Notes: generated from the letters alone by a model not told the origin. A stretch of DNA of 64,000 nt from Vanessa cardui (GCF_905220365.1 NC_061153.1:2376001-2440000), one strand, 5' to 3'. Counted from the first letter of the stretch, positions 21,943 through 34,235 are shown. A program made the numbers and translations.

Positions 21943-22495
21943 CTTAAAAGTTTTTATGTTGCAATGTGAAACAAAAAAAAAGTCTTAAAAAAATAAAATT
22001 AAACAAAGGAATCGTATTGAATGGATATAAAAAATGCAGCACCTGTTTGCGTAGACGAAACGATTCTATTCAAAGCGATAAGACTTGACGGGTTTCAAGG
22101 TCAACACGTGTCAAGTGCGTGCGTACTTCTTATTAAAAAACAATAAAATAATGCATCAATGAAGTAATTAAGCAATATATTACTTAATTAACTAGAAGAT
22201 GAAAATTAATTATGGAGAAATATTATAAAAAAAAAAACAAAAATTTCGGCAAAAAAAAGTTTTCTATAGGGAAAGTTGGAAATAAGTAATTGGATGGACT
22301 CACTCAAATACAGAATTATAGTCCCTGACATCAGCTTCTTAAGACGACGAAGGCTGCCACGTAGATGACGGAAACGACTTCTTATCCTTTGTCCTTGGGC
22401 GCGGTCAATGTACACCACGCGACGTCAACGACCGTTGCGTTGCAATTGTAATGTGACGGAAGTATGCAGGTTTTTCGCTTCGAAGGACCAGAAAA
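21943..22495 (-). other. Pao-1 leader and primer binding site
   Basis: TGGTCCTTCGAAGCGAAA at 22490-22473, five bases inside the 5' LTR, fits a tRNA primer site. TGGTCCTTCG is a start I associate with Bel-Pao elements. The remaining leader (about 530 nt) shows no gene. Confidence 0.7.
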
Positions 22496-22713
22496 TGAAG
22501 GAGCCCTAACGGGACTTCGGTGTAATAAAACTTGGACTGTATTATAATAATTTATTCGCGTATTAAAAATTGCATGCAAGGACGATAAAGTGTCCGCGTG
22601 TCCTGTGTTGGCTGTCGCTCACTGAGTGATCGGTGCATCGCGGCGCACGCGCAACGGGCCGCGAGCCCGCGCCCCGCGCCTCCCTCGTCGTCGGCATATG
22701 TGAAGCGCCGACA
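22496..22713 (-). repeat. Pao-1 5' LTR
   Basis: 218 bp with the same TGTCGGCGCTTCA start (element strand) and TTCA end as the other LTR, flanked by ACTAT on the outside. Confidence 0.9.
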
Positions 22714-25700
22714 ACTATCTCCTCTTAGAGCTTTGGTCCTTTTAAATCTATCTATTTCATTTCTAAACTCTTCATTTTGTACTAATTTAATACAGGACGA
22801 AAGTGATTTCTCTTATTCTTGTTGTAAAATTTTCATCTACTTGCTCTAAGTTTCTTTTAAAATTTAAAAATCTTCGACAGTAGATAATAGTTTTTAACAA
22901 TTCTTTTAGACATCTAAATTCCTCTATTTGTGACATTAAGCGCTTCCCTGCTTCCTTTTCCTGTTGTAATTTTAAATTAATTATTTATATATGTATTTTT
23001 TCTTTTTATATTTCCAGGTCTGTTTGTTTTAATTTTATTTCTTTTTCAAAAAGCCAAGCTGGACCTTTCCACCATAGATCATTATTCTTCAAGTCAGCAA
23101 GTAACATTCCTCTCGACGCTATGTCTGCAGGGTGTTCTTCAGACGAAACGTTGGTATCCAACGGTTATTATTGAGTTTTCAATAATTTCTACTACTCGGT
23201 TTGCTACCAATGGCTTCCATCTATTTGGTTCCCCAGACAGCCACGCAATTATAATCCACGAGTCTGTCCAGGCATACATTTGTATCATCTGTATCATATC
23301 ATAGCTTGTCCGATTTGTTTTAGTAATCTTGATAACAACAATGCTCAAAACAAGATATTGTACGTAATGGTGCGACTCTAGTCCTCGAAGCAATAAGCTT
23401 AGTCCTGATGAAGCCATCTGCAGTTTTTATACGGATGTATGCGACTGCAGCATATGCTTGCATTGAGGTATCACTAAAACCATGGATTTGTATTTCAGTG
23501 TCAGTACTAACGTTCAACGTTTTTAAAATCTTCACGAATAATCATCCATACTTCTTGTAATTTATGATTTAATTTATCATCCCAATCCACCTTTTCTACT
23601 CATAGCCTTTGTATGAGTGTTTTAGCATTAATTAAAATTGGGGAAATCTATCCTAATGGGTCGAATAATTTTTGAATATCGGATAAGATTATTCTTTTCG
23701 TAATATTTGTTTGATGAAGTGGTAAGTTACATCGATATGTGAAATCATCTGATCCTAATTCCACATCAATCCAAGTGCTTTGACTGTACCATCCAGTTTT
23801 ATATCCAAATGTGCATGAGTTGTTCGTTGACTGGGTTCAATGGATCTCATAAATTCAGGACAATTCGATGACCATTTTGAAAGTTTGAAGCCACCCTTTC
23901 CTAATATAGAAGATATTTCTTTTGCTGTAATGATTGCATTGTGTGTTGTGTCCTCTCCTGACATCAAATCGTCCATATAGAAATCTTCTTTTATAATTCG
24001 CGCAGCTTTAGGATGATTTTTGCCTTCATCTTTGATTTGATGCAGAGTTTTAACTGCAAGGTAAGGTTAGGTTAGGTTAGGTTAGGTAGGCAGAAGCAGT
24101 ACCAAACGTGACGCGAAGCAAGCGATATTCTTAAATGTTTTTTGATGAATCTTCTTTCCACAGAATTCGTTGAATGGTATCGGCATCCTCTTTATATACC
24201 ATAATTTGTCTGTACATCTGTTGAATGTCACTTGCGTAACATACACGTTTCATTCTCCATCTCATAATTAAATTCCTCATGTCTTCTTGGAGCTATGATG
24301 GTCCCAAAAGAAGTTCATCATTAAGTGAGACGGAGTTTGAACCCTTCGCAGAAGCATCAAACACAACTCGTGTTTTCAACATGTCTTTATCTTCGCGGAC
24401 TACTGCGTGGTGAGGTAAGTATACAACCCTTTCTTTATTTGTTTCATTTTCAGGTATTTCTTCCATATCTTCCAGTGTTAAATATTCTTTCATAACTTTA
24501 ATGTATTCTTCTTTCAGCTGTGGTGATCTTCTAAATCTTTTTTCTAATTGCAGTAACCTTTTTGTAGCGACTTCCTTAGTTAGTCAACTGATATTGGGTT
24601 ATTTGTTTTAAAAGGTAGTTTTACAATATATCTTCCTTCTTTTGTTCTTGTATATGTCTCTTCATATAATTTTTGACACATTACTTCTTCTTTTGTAAAC
24701 TTTCTTTTATTATCAGTGTCTATCTCCCACAGTGATTTCAGCATGCTGTCCACATCTACTTGATGATCGAGAACCAGAAATGATTCTTCTTGTTGCTTCG
24801 TGTCTATCTCTCCAAACAAGATCCAATCCAAGTGTGTCTTTTGTGCACAAGGAGAACCTGCTGGACCCTTGATCAGGGGTTGTTGTAGAATTTGTGCATA
24901 TTCCCTTACGCCTAGAAGCAAATCTATAGGACCTGGTGTATGGAAGCTAGGATCTGCCAGGTTGAGTCCTTCTAGGCGTGGCCATTGGTGAACAGATACA
25001 GCTTTGGATGGGATCTTAGTGGTAAGTTGCTTGCTTATAATATAAGCTTGTATATTAAGCTCAAAATAAGAATCCCAAATGGAACCTATCGTAGCGTTAC
25101 TACATGTTTAACATTTGTTTTTGTAGATCCTACTCCAATGATTGTTTGTTAAGATTGAGCATTTGAGTCGCCTTCTCCGTTATAAACGATGCCTGCGAAC
25201 CTTGGTCTATTAGCGCACGTAGAACAACTGTATGATTTTGCTCGCTTCTAGTTATTACCGTTGCTGTCGCTAGTAGTGCTATACCCGTGTTATGTCCAAT
25301 TCTGTAATGAGATGCTACCATTATATTGACTTGCAATTCTTCTTCTTGTTCTTCTACGACGTGGTGTGATACCTCCGGTTGAATTGAGCTCGACGATACT
25401 GGAATATCAAATTTCTTGTTATCGTGTAGAAGAGTATGATGGTGTCGTTTGCATATCCTACATGACTGGGACAATTTAAATTGATGTGCTGAATGTCCCG
25501 GTACTAGACAATTAAAACAGAGGTTTATTTTCTTTGCATAATCACATCTTTCAGTAGGTTGCAGTTTAGAAAATTCCTTGCAATAGCAAAGTGCGTGGTC
25601 TTCTTTACATAGATAACAAGATTTTTTACATGACGAAGCAACATGAAAAGATCGTTCCTTCACAGGTTTTTCACGTGGACCCGATGACGTTACAAGTTCC

Positions 25701-26325
25701 AAAGTGCGGTATTTTGATTGCAAAAACTTCTTTAAATCACTCCAGGTACGTAATTCTCCTGTGTCTTCCTTGTAGGCATTTTGTTCCCAGTCTTTATGTG
25801 TGTCTGGGTTCAACTTCTATACCACCAGAAAAATAATTAAAGGATCCCAAGAATCCGTGGAAATATTTAAATTTTGTAAATTATTTAAACAATCTGTCGG
25901 GACGTCTAATATTTTTTTTATTTGAACTGATGATTGAGAATTAATTTTCCTCTGGTTAAATAATTTTTTCAAGACTGAGTTTATTATTAATCTTTTATTA
26001 CCATAACTCGACTTTAAAATACTCCATGCTTGTTCATAATTTTATGTGTTATTTTTACGTGTTTTAACAATGTTTCGGCTTCTCCAGTAATGCTAGTCTT
26101 TAAATAATGTAATTTTTGAACATCACTTAATGAAGTATTTTCATGCACTAATGAAACAAGTAAGTCCTGGAACGTAGGCCATTCTTCATAATTTCCGCTA
26201 AACCTAGGTAACTCAATTCTCGGCAACCTGATGAGTTGGTCTGAATTATTTGCGTTCGAACGTGGACTTGAATTTTGCGATACAGATGATCCATAATAGT
26301 AAGGATAGAATCCTGCATTATTCAT
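22714..26325 (-). mobile_element. Pao-2, decayed Bel-Pao retrotransposon
   Basis: The host of Pao-1. Pieces in order on the minus strand: gag (26325-26014, with LPRIELPRFSGNYEEWPTF), zinc block and protease (25813-25130: CYLCKEDHALCYC, CFNCLVPGHSAHQFKLSQSC, then ALIDQGSQASFI, with DQG for the usual DTG), linker (24921-24580), RT (24493-23700, with VVFDASAKG, a frame cut by a TTAGG tract at 24062, and FYMDDLMSG near 23975), RNase H (23535-23139) and integrase start (22840-22714). Many stops and frameshifts. No LTR was recognised at either end. Confidence 0.82.
24062..24090 (+). repeat. Short interstitial TTAGG telomere-like tract
   Basis: TAAGG, four TTAGG units and TAGG interrupt the Pao-2 RT between the codons for GTASA and LAVKTL. 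TTAGG is the insect telomere unit. Confidence 0.85.
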
Positions 26326-27406
26326 TGTAGAACACGCTGTGTGTGCTGTGCTCTGTTATAGAGAGTTTCTCGGATTCGCTTATTAATTAAGCCTAAACTT
26401 TATTTAGGCTATATTACAAAATATCTTTTTTATAACTTAGCTATTGAACTGTTTCTGTTTCTAAATTTTATTTTAAATTTGTATTAAGTATGTCAGTTTA
26501 GTAAGTAAGTAAGTTTTTTTTCATTTGTTTTTATTTTTAGTTAAATTTGTGAGAATTTTAAAGAGCGACCTTTAGTACGAATTCGTTCATGTTCGAATAC
26601 GAATGTCCACCAGCGTCCTTTCTGGTGATTTTATTTCGATTGATTTGAAATAATTTCCTTCTTTTTGTACATTTTTGGAAAGCTAAGAAAACGGTTATGT
26701 TTTTAAAATAATCTGCAGGCCAAGTTCTATAAATATTTTTTTAGTTTTTGAGGCATTTTTGAGGAAAAAAAAAAAAAACAAAAAAATATTGAAATAAATT
26801 CGTTTTGTCTCGCATTGTTAAATTTGAAACGATAATTATTATTTAAATATTGACAAATATCCAGTGTTTAATCGTTTTTACAAAACAAAAGAAAAAAATA
26901 GATTTTAATTGAAACTTTTTTAAAATAAATTTTTGAAGTTGCAATTTTGACAAATTTTGAAAAAAACGTGATAACTCTAAACTAGTTCACTTTTGGATTA
27001 TGCATATGGGGGTAAAAATTATTGCAAATAGTCACCCCTATCACCTGCTAACGGATATACGTCGAGTTACCAATAACCCTGTACATATAAATATATTTAA
27101 AAATTCCGCAGTAGTACTCATCGTTATCGCTCGGGTCTCGGTTCCTTTTGTTCTCGAAGGGCGATCGTAGCTCAGGTAATTAGTTCACGATTTGGCTCGA
27201 ATTCGACCATATGTTTTGGTGTTAAGGTTGATATTAGCTTGCAGGACGATTATGTTTTTAAAGAAAACCACGATATGTGTTCCCTTATACGTTGTTTATT
27301 TGCGACTGACTCAAGATTTTAACAGGTCGAGTACTACACTAGGTTCGAAGTAATAATTTGTTTATATATCAAAGAAATACTTAACAATTAATATAAAGTT
27401 AAATGA
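26326..27406. other. Unassigned AT-rich region
   Basis: There is no gene here. The first part is Pao-2 leader or flank, but no LTR end or primer site was convincing. At 27160-27220 lies a possible tRNA-like SINE head: TAGCTCAGGT (about 27168) followed by GGCTCGAATTC (about 27203). It lacks a visible tail or second copy. Confidence 0.4.
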
Positions 27407-28444
27407 AATGGCAACTAGTTTTTCTTTAAGTAAATTAGGCATTTCACATCAATCAATTATTGATTCCAAAATGCTATTAAATACTTTAGAAAAAATAAGT
27501 AGAATAGAAAGATTAGCTTATAACCCTATATTAAATAATTTAGTTAAGTTAAAAGAAATCAAATTACTTACCTTTTAGAAATACCTTTAATAGAAAACAG
27601 CACTTATATATTACAGACTGATTCCTTTACCTTTATATCATTTGAATCCACAGATGTTCCCTTGTTTGTTGAGTCCCTAAATATCCTTACCTTATAGCAA
27701 AAGGGTCGAAAACTAAATTGCTCGCCCATCCATGCAAGAAGATTGATAAAGCTTCTTTTCTCTGCTCCGAAGAAGAAGTTTTTCAATTCAATAATGATCC
27801 ATGTATCACCGAGCTAATGACTTATGCTGAAAATGTATCGTCATGCACTCCAATTTCTGTTATCACCGACGACATTCTATTGCAGCCACTACAGACTAAT
27901 ACATGGATACTATTAAGTAGAAAAGAAGAAATACTTACCAGAACATGCTTTGATGATATATCTAGGCGAAGAATTTAAGGAACCTTTATACTTACTCTAG
28001 ATGACCAATGTGAAATTAAGATTGGAATTTTCACCTCAAAAAGACGCCAGATAATAGTAGAAAATTATACTTATCCTTTGTTATCAGTAGTCAACTTACC
28101 TTCGATACATTTACCTAAAACTCGAAGTCTAACACCTACCAATGTGAAAAGTATTAAACCTCACTGACCTGAAACTTCTTGCCTACGCTTTAAAGAAAAG
28201 TGAAATAAGTGAAAATAGTGAAAGTAATAAGATAGTGATAAGTATAAGTGTATGGACAATTGGACTGTATATCCTAGTTTTAATAATCATATGTGTTTTA
28301 GTTTTTAAAAATTATAAATTCATAGAAAAGTATTTTCGAAGTTCTTCAGCTTCTCCGGAAAACTTCGATCTTAAGGAGAGAGGAGTTACGTCATCCCAAT
28401 CGGCTGATTCAGCAGCTAACGTGCGGTCTCAGTCGATCTTCTAA
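27407..28444 (+). pseudogene. Broken errantivirus-type envelope gene, second copy
   Basis: This is a distant relative of the envelope ORF at the window start. An ATG at about 27407 opens a short frame that stops near 27578. Other pieces are read at 27718-27978 and, in other frames, to 28200. The final piece (28235-28444) has a hydrophobic membrane segment followed by a basic tail and runs into the LTR, as in copy 1. At least three frame breaks or stops separate the pieces, so no full protein can be made. No pol gene is adjacent upstream. Confidence 0.7.
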
Positions 28445-28582
28445 GAAAGCAATAATGTAATCTCACAGGTGGCATTTACGCGGAATGCAACTCGCAGGTG
28501 ACATCAGCTACAATTTAGATTTTATAATTAATATTGTTGAGATGATTGGATCAAAATAAAGAAAGAGCATTTTCATTGAACT
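28373..28582 (+). mobile_element. Polypurine tract and candidate LTR of env element 2
   Basis: AAGGAGAGAGG (28373-28383) precedes AGTTACGTCATCC at 28384. A candidate end is TTGAACT at 28582, giving about 199 bp with AATAAAG inside. The layout matches 944-1190. The end is inferred from termini only. Confidence 0.4.
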
Positions 28583-28591
28583 TTAATTTTA

Positions 28592-29127
28592 TTTTCAACC
28601 GCCTTCAAAAAGGAGGAGGTTATTAATTCGTCTGTATTTTTTTTTATGTTTGTTACCTCATAACTTTTCACTGGGTGGACCGATTTTGATATTTTTTTTT
28701 TGTTTGAAAGGTAATGCTTCTCGTGGTGTCCCATTTTAATTTAATTTTTTTCCGATGATGGTATCCGTATGAAAACGACATAAGTCTTAAATTTGCATTA
28801 TGTATATGCGTGACAAATAGGTGAATAACTGAAAATCACGTTAACCAATTTTGATGATTCTTTTTTTATTATAAAATATATACTACAAGGGTAGTTTGGT
28901 GAAAGTTTGGTAAGGTTCTGAGCATAGGATCCATTACAAAGTAACGGAACGGAAGGGAACGGAACAATTCTGAGGAGCACGTTAGCGATACTCGGTCGAA
29001 TCTTTTATTTATAGGTTATTTGGATATTTGAGACACCTTCCGTAATAAGGTTATGTTTATGTTATTATCATAGTCGAATATTATAATCAACTAGCTACCC
29101 ACCCCGGCTTCGCATGGGTGCAATATT
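28592..29127 (+). repeat. Foldback-family repeat, 5' part
   Basis: This starts TTTTCAACCGCCTTC and matches the beginning of the copies at 38066 (minus) and 47588 (plus) up to GGCTTCGCATGGGTGCAATA. The remaining 1.2 kb of the family is missing. It abuts the truncated CsRn1-type integrase at about 29127. Confidence 0.75.
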
Positions 29128-31030
29128 GATGTGCACAGATGGTAATTCTGATACCCAATGTTCTGTGTTACCTCGGCACATAAGTGCGGTTTTGAGCGAA
29201 CGGTGCCATCTCTCTACAAGCCCATTGGACTGTGGGTGGTAAGCGGTGGTTCTAAATTTTTCGTAATCTAAGGAAGATGATACGTTTACGGATTCTATTC
29301 GCGACAAACAGTCGGCAACTATGTTTTCTTCACCTGATATGTGTTTTATATTGGTACAAAATTGCATGATGAAATCTAATTGTCGTATCCGTCTTGTTGT
29401 ATCATTTTTACTTCTTGTATTTTTCTGAAAGGAGTAAACAATCGGTTTATGGTCCGTGTACACTGTAAATGATCGACCTTCGACAAGTGACCTAAAATGT
29501 TTGATTGCTAAATATATTGCTAATAATTCCCTGTCATAGGTAGAATATCGTTGTTGTGCATCACTTAATTTAGTTGAGAAAAATCCTAATGGCTTTCAAG
29601 ACTCCTTCTTTTTGTTGCAGTACAGCGCCAGCGCAGGTATTAGAACAGTCTGTCATTAAGGCTAACAGTGCATTCGCCGATGGAAATGACAACGTAACTG
29701 CGTTTTTTAGACTTTGTTTACAGTGTTCAAAGGCCTCAAGAGCTTCATCGGTCCATGGAATGGGACTTTTATCTTTTTTCTTGGCGTTATGCAAAAATAA
29801 ATTTAATTTTTCATGAATACTAGCTGCTTTAGGTAAGTGACGCCTATAGAAGTTCACCATTCCGAGAAAACGACGTAACTCATCCACTGCACTTGGTGTC
29901 TTAAACTCAGATATAACCTTGACTTGCTCATCTAATGGCCTCAAACCGTCTTTTGAAACTCGAAATCCAAGAAAATTGAGTTCAGATTTCCCAAATTCAC
30001 ATTTGGCCAAATTGATCGTAATGCCATATCTATTTAGTCGACTCAGTACTTCTCGAACGTGCACTCTATGCTCTACCTCCGATGATGATGCAATTATGAC
30101 GTCATCTATATATATAAAAATGTTATCTACGCCACGTAAAACTTCGTCGTTGAGAAAACGTTGAAATGTGGCTGCAGCGTTCTTAAAACCAAATCCTAGT
30201 CTTAAAAATTCGAATAATCCAAAAGGACACGCTATCGCTGTCTTGGGTATGTCCTTTTCATATATAGGTATATTGTGGTAAGCCCTTTGCATATCTATTC
30301 TAAAAAACCACGTTTTACTATGCAATAAATAAGTACAGTCTTGCACTCGAGGTATTGGGTAACGATCGGGTTTCGTTATAGCATTGAGCTGTCTATAATC
30401 GCCACAAGGTCTAAGCTCACCGTTTTTCTTTACCACAACATGTAATGGACTCGCCCAATTGCTGTTAGATGGCCTGCAAATTCCCATTTCTTGCATTTGT
30501 TGAAATTCAGCCTTGACCCTGTGGTACTTATCAGGTGGTAATGGTCTTGGACGAACGTAAACTGCTGGTCCCGTAGTCTCGATATAATGTACTGTAGAAT
30601 GAATTGGGGCATCTTCAAAATTCATCGGCTTTGTAATATCAGGAAATTCCGCTAAAATATCTCTATAATTACTTTTATAGTCGATTGTACTCATAGTAGG
30701 ATCATCTTGCAATACCACAGACGCAATACTTTGTAGACTGGTCAGGGAATCTATAAGCTTTTTATTTTTTATGTCTAATAATGTATAATGAGACAGAAAA
30801 TCAGCACCGAGTATAGGTTGCTTGACCTCTGCTACAACAAATGTCCACCGAAAAGCTCGACGTAATCTAAAGTCTAAATTCAAAGTCTTAACACCATAAG
30901 TCCTAATTTCTGTACCATTCGCAGCATACAGTTTGTAATCGTCACACTTAGCACTAATTACCCGATTCTTGTTTACTGGTAGCACAGAAATATTTGCGCC
31001 CGTGTCCACTAGAAATCTTAGTTCATATCA
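29128..31030 (-). pseudogene. CsRn1-type pol with internal deletion
   Basis: Protease (VDTGANISVLP), RT with RPCGDYRQLNAITKPDRYPIP, FGFKNAAATFQRF and active site YIDD, and RNase H up to DCSNTCAGAVL lie in one frame, 31009-29570. Further RNase H (YTDHKPI) is in the frame 29463-29095. There RNase H ends in SSLDYEKF and runs straight into RTTAYHPQSNGLVERWHR, which is the integrase segment carrying the catalytic glutamate. The integrase zinc region and the two catalytic aspartates between them are gone, yet the frame is kept. Confidence 0.82.
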
Positions 31031-31050
31031 TATTAAATCTTAATCCACTA

Positions 31051-31740
31051 TTATTGTCTGTAATACATAGGCGGTGCATTGGAGTAACGGTGCAAATCCC
31101 CGCCTGCGAGTACACCTCCTTTAGTTTTCCTGGTTTGTAGACTTTTTCCACGCGCACGGCTCTTTACACTTTCTAGCTCTATGCCGATATTTAAAATGAT
31201 AAACACAAAGCCAGTCTGTACAATCGGTGTGCGCCGCGTCATATTACGATTTCGCGACGTTGACCTCGACCTTGATTTATAACGATTAAATCTTCGACTT
31301 TTTTCCATGTGTCTTATTTTTAGGCTCAATTTAGCTATCTCGGCCAAAATAAAGCTATGATCACTGTTAGAATTACTACTAGGTACGGTCTGCACTTCAG
31401 ACACTTGCGAGGAGTTTGTTGTCTCCATGACTTTATCTGCAATAGCCGACAGATGCTCCAAATCTTTCACCTCACTAACTGCTAACACTCCACGCACTGC
31501 TGGGGGCAGATGGCCTTGCCACAAAATTCTGAGCGTCTCATCGGGCATTTTATCGCGTGCCAAGTCCCTCATTCGGCGTAAGAGTTGAGAAGGCTTCGGG
31601 TCTCCTAGATCCATCTCGCTAAGCAGCTTTTGAAACAGTCGTATTTCCGACTCCTCGTAAATTTTCAGCAACCGCTCTTTCAAGGTGTCAAATTTCTTTG
31701 CTTCGGGAGGCTTCAGAAGGATATCGCTGACTTGTTGCAC
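31051..31740 (-). pseudogene. CsRn1-type gag
   Basis: The capsid region reads KFDTLKERLLKIYEESE, PSQLLRRMRDLA and LWQGHLPPAVRGVLA, characteristic of CsRn1-lineage gag. The zinc region typical for the group (CVYHFKYRHRARKCKEPC) can only be read in another frame, so one frameshift lies just before it (about 31195). The N-terminus upstream of 31740 is also missing or in another frame. Confidence 0.75.
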
Positions 31741-31800
31741 GGCACCTTTCCCTAATTTATAACAACTTGTGTCGAATTAAGCGTATCGACACTGCCAAGT

Positions 31801-31820
31801 GTTCTACTTCGGGGTCACCA
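31801..31820 (-). other. Primer binding site (tRNA-Trp type)
   Basis: TGGTGACCCCGAAGTAGAAC on the element strand directly follows a possible LTR end (AGCACAG). TGGTGACCCCGA is the primer motif known for the CsRn1 group. Confidence 0.7.
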
Positions 31821-31956
31821 CTGTGCTGTACATATGGGTACACGTGTGTATCTGTATATGTCAGATTGATGAGTATTGCAATAAAACACTATTCGGTTGA
31901 CACGTCCGTTTATTAGTAAGATCGTTACAATACTAATGTGCCTCCGGCACAGGTGC

Positions 31957-32180
31957 GTGCTGACACCGACTCCAAATATAGCAATAACTATAACTACGTT
32001 TTATAATCGTAAATCGACTTTTAAGTAGTCTAATATTTTTCATTTCATTTTACTTAGGAGGAATCTAAAAAATATGTTGAATATGCAATTATTTTTATTA
32101 CTTTTTAGTGCATATTCATTTGTTTTAAAATAGTGTTTTGTTTGAAGTCGGCTTTTCTTTTTGTTAAAATTTTTATTTAT
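31957..32180 (+). repeat. Solo arm of the foldback repeat
   Basis: It matches the right arm of the foldback at 36703-36922, from GCTGACACCGACTCCAAATA to GTTAAAATTTTTATTTAT. The opposite arm is absent here. Confidence 0.8.
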
Positions 32181-32447
32181 TACTTGAGTGATACATTTCT
32201 TATTCTTACTTTTTTACGAGAGAGACGCGCTAGATTTTTGTTTTACAACCATAGAGTAAAAAACAGACAAAATATAATAGAACGTTGCATAAATGGTGAC
32301 AACAAATAGATGGCGCCAATTGTACAAACCACTGCTTTAATATTATAAATTTACTTATTTAAAACACACCTCCTTAAATTTAAAATCTTATAACCTTTCA
32401 CATAACTAAATTAATCTTAATTCTAATCTGTTTTTCAAAAATTTTAT

Positions 32448-32761
32448 CTAGACTTTTAGTGCTGCCAAATTAAATTTTGTGTCAATTTTTACAATATCAA
32501 TTATTTTCTTCTCATAATACTCATTTATATAATGATACTGCACTTCGACAATTGCAATTGCACCCGAGTTGTCTACATACAATTTTATTGGATCACAAAG
32601 TTTTACATTAAATGATTCCATCAGTAAATTTCTAATAAATAAAACTTCTGTCACTGCTTCAGACATAGCAGTATACTCTGCAAAAGTTGAACACTTAGTT
32701 ACAGTATTTTGTTTACGCGTTTTCCAAAAAATTAAGTTTCCATATAATCTAATAATAAAAC
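32448..32761 (-). pseudogene. Copia RNase H C-terminus
   Basis: This encodes the end of a copia RNase H: IIRLYGNLIFWKTRKQNTV, STFAEYTAMSEAV and LYVDNSGAI. It continues the frame cut at 43536. The stop at 32448 fits the natural end of copia pol, which is followed by a polypurine tract and LTR. The first codons of the longer ORF here belong to the mag LTR and are not copia. Confidence 0.8.
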
Positions 32762-32944
32762 TATTATGTTCGTAGGAACGAAGAAAACACATGAACTTGT
32801 AATTAACCATGTAAATCCGAATATAGCTTCATTGTGTCACACTATTTTTTAACACACCCACTTAATTCACTTTATTATTTAACAAAGTAAAAAAGTACCC
32901 TACCTTTTATAATCATAACATTATACTCAATATTATACATAACA
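32762..32944 (-). repeat. mag-type 3' LTR
   Basis: 183 bp, TGTTATG to CATAATA on the element strand, with the polypurine tract CTTAGGGGAGAGGTA just upstream (32945-32959). It contains the undisturbed sequence CCTTTTATAATCATAAC (from 32903) that is the empty site of the DIRS insertion in the 5' LTR. Confidence 0.85.
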
Positions 32945-33113
32945 TACCTCTCCCCTAAGATTAATATTGAATTTACAAAAAGTACTTCAAGAATCAACAC
33001 AATTTGGTACACAATATTATAGGTATATAATACATGTACATAAAGAACATAAATTTAGATAAATAAGATTTCATTAATTCAGGGTCTTTGATATGGTAAC
33101 TTAGAATGCAAGT

Positions 33114-34235
33114 TTAATTTATTTCTTGTTTTTCCTGTACTATCAGAAAAAGTAGATGGAATCCCCAATATCTCTTCCATTTCCATTCTATTACAAATTC
33201 TTGACTACTTTTTTCTCCTTCCTTATTTTCTTCATGTACTGTATTATCCGTGTTTTGTGTACTTTTAACTACACTTCCCTCTTTCTCTGGATGTGTAGTA
33301 ATTGATCTTTTTTTAATTAGTTGATCTATATGCCTGGTAATTACTGCATCATCATTTGTCTTTACTCTGTACGTCGATGGGCCTCTTTTTTCAATAATTT
33401 TTCCTGGTAGCCATCTTGGGCCACTGGGGTTGTAATTTCTAAATATTACTTGTTCTTCCACATTAGTCTCCCTATTTCTATTTTCATTATTCTTAGTGAT
33501 TTGTTCTTCAGTCTTCTTGCGTTGTATATTGTCTGGATGCAAAGTATCTAATAATGTGCGCAAACGTCTTTTCATTAATAATTCGGACGGACTTTTGTTT
33601 GTTGTGGTACAAGGAGTACATCTAAGTGTTAAAAGCAAATTGGGAATTCTTATCTCCCATTCTAAATCATCCATTTTTCTAAGTTTATCTTTTATTGTTT
33701 GCACCATACGCTCTGCCAACCCATTCGTAGCTGGGTGATATGGTCCTGTGGTCACATGTCGAATATTGTTAGCACGAAGGAATTTTTTCATTTCACTTGA
33801 TACAAATGATGTGCCATTATCGGATACTATTGTTTCACATAATCCGTGTGTAGAAAATGTTGATCTCAAAAGCCGAATTACTGTAGCCGACGTTGTGTTA
33901 TTAACCATAAACAATTCAGGCCATCTCGAATACGAATCGACTATTATAAGAAAATATTTATTATGAAATGGCCCAGCAAAATCCATATGTAATCGCGACC
34001 ACGGTCTTGAAGGTGTTATCCATTCATGACTAGTCTTTGAAGGCATGTTTCGATTTTCTAAACATTTCGAACCACTGCTAATTAACGTTTCGATGTCTTC
34101 ACTAAGAGAAGGCCACCACATATAACTCCTAGCTATCGCTTTGGTTTGCACTATTCCAGTGTGTGCTTTATGTAACATTTTAATACCGCGTGTCGAAGTA
34201 AGTCGGGTACTATCACACAACCCAGTAGTATACAA
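33114..34235 (-). pseudogene. mag-type integrase
   Basis: Frame 34235-33114 starts inside the integrase zinc region (HKAHTGIVQTKAIARSYMWWP). The second zinc pair reads SGSKC where mag-type integrases have CSKC or similar, so one zinc ligand is lost. The core holds HMDFAGP, VSDNGTSFVS and NGLAERMVQ for the catalytic D, D and E. The C-terminal domain has RWLPGKIIEKRGPSTYRVK. It lies one frame away from the RT frame, which overlaps it by 85 bases, so one base has been lost. Confidence 0.85.

Larger units (their letters stand above)
16535..22713 (-). mobile_element. Pao-1, Bel-Pao LTR retrotransposon
   Basis: A 6179-bp element in minus orientation has LTRs of 218-219 bp, ends TG...CA and the 5-bp target duplication ACTAT (16530-16534 and 22714-22718). 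It was inserted into the integrase coding region of another Bel-Pao element, Pao-2, in the same orientation. One long gag-pol frame is interrupted by at least five in-frame stops and one frameshift, so this copy is dead. The LTRs differ by small indels and a few substitutions. Confidence 0.93.
29128..31951 (-). mobile_element. CsRn1-type Ty3/gypsy element, decayed
   Basis: Minus-oriented gag and pol with a Trp-tRNA-type primer site (31820-31801), a combination known from the CsRn1/Kabuki lineage. The 5' LTR is at most 31822-31951 and may be truncated. The 3' part is lost: integrase stops at about 29128 against a foldback repeat. Confidence 0.82.
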
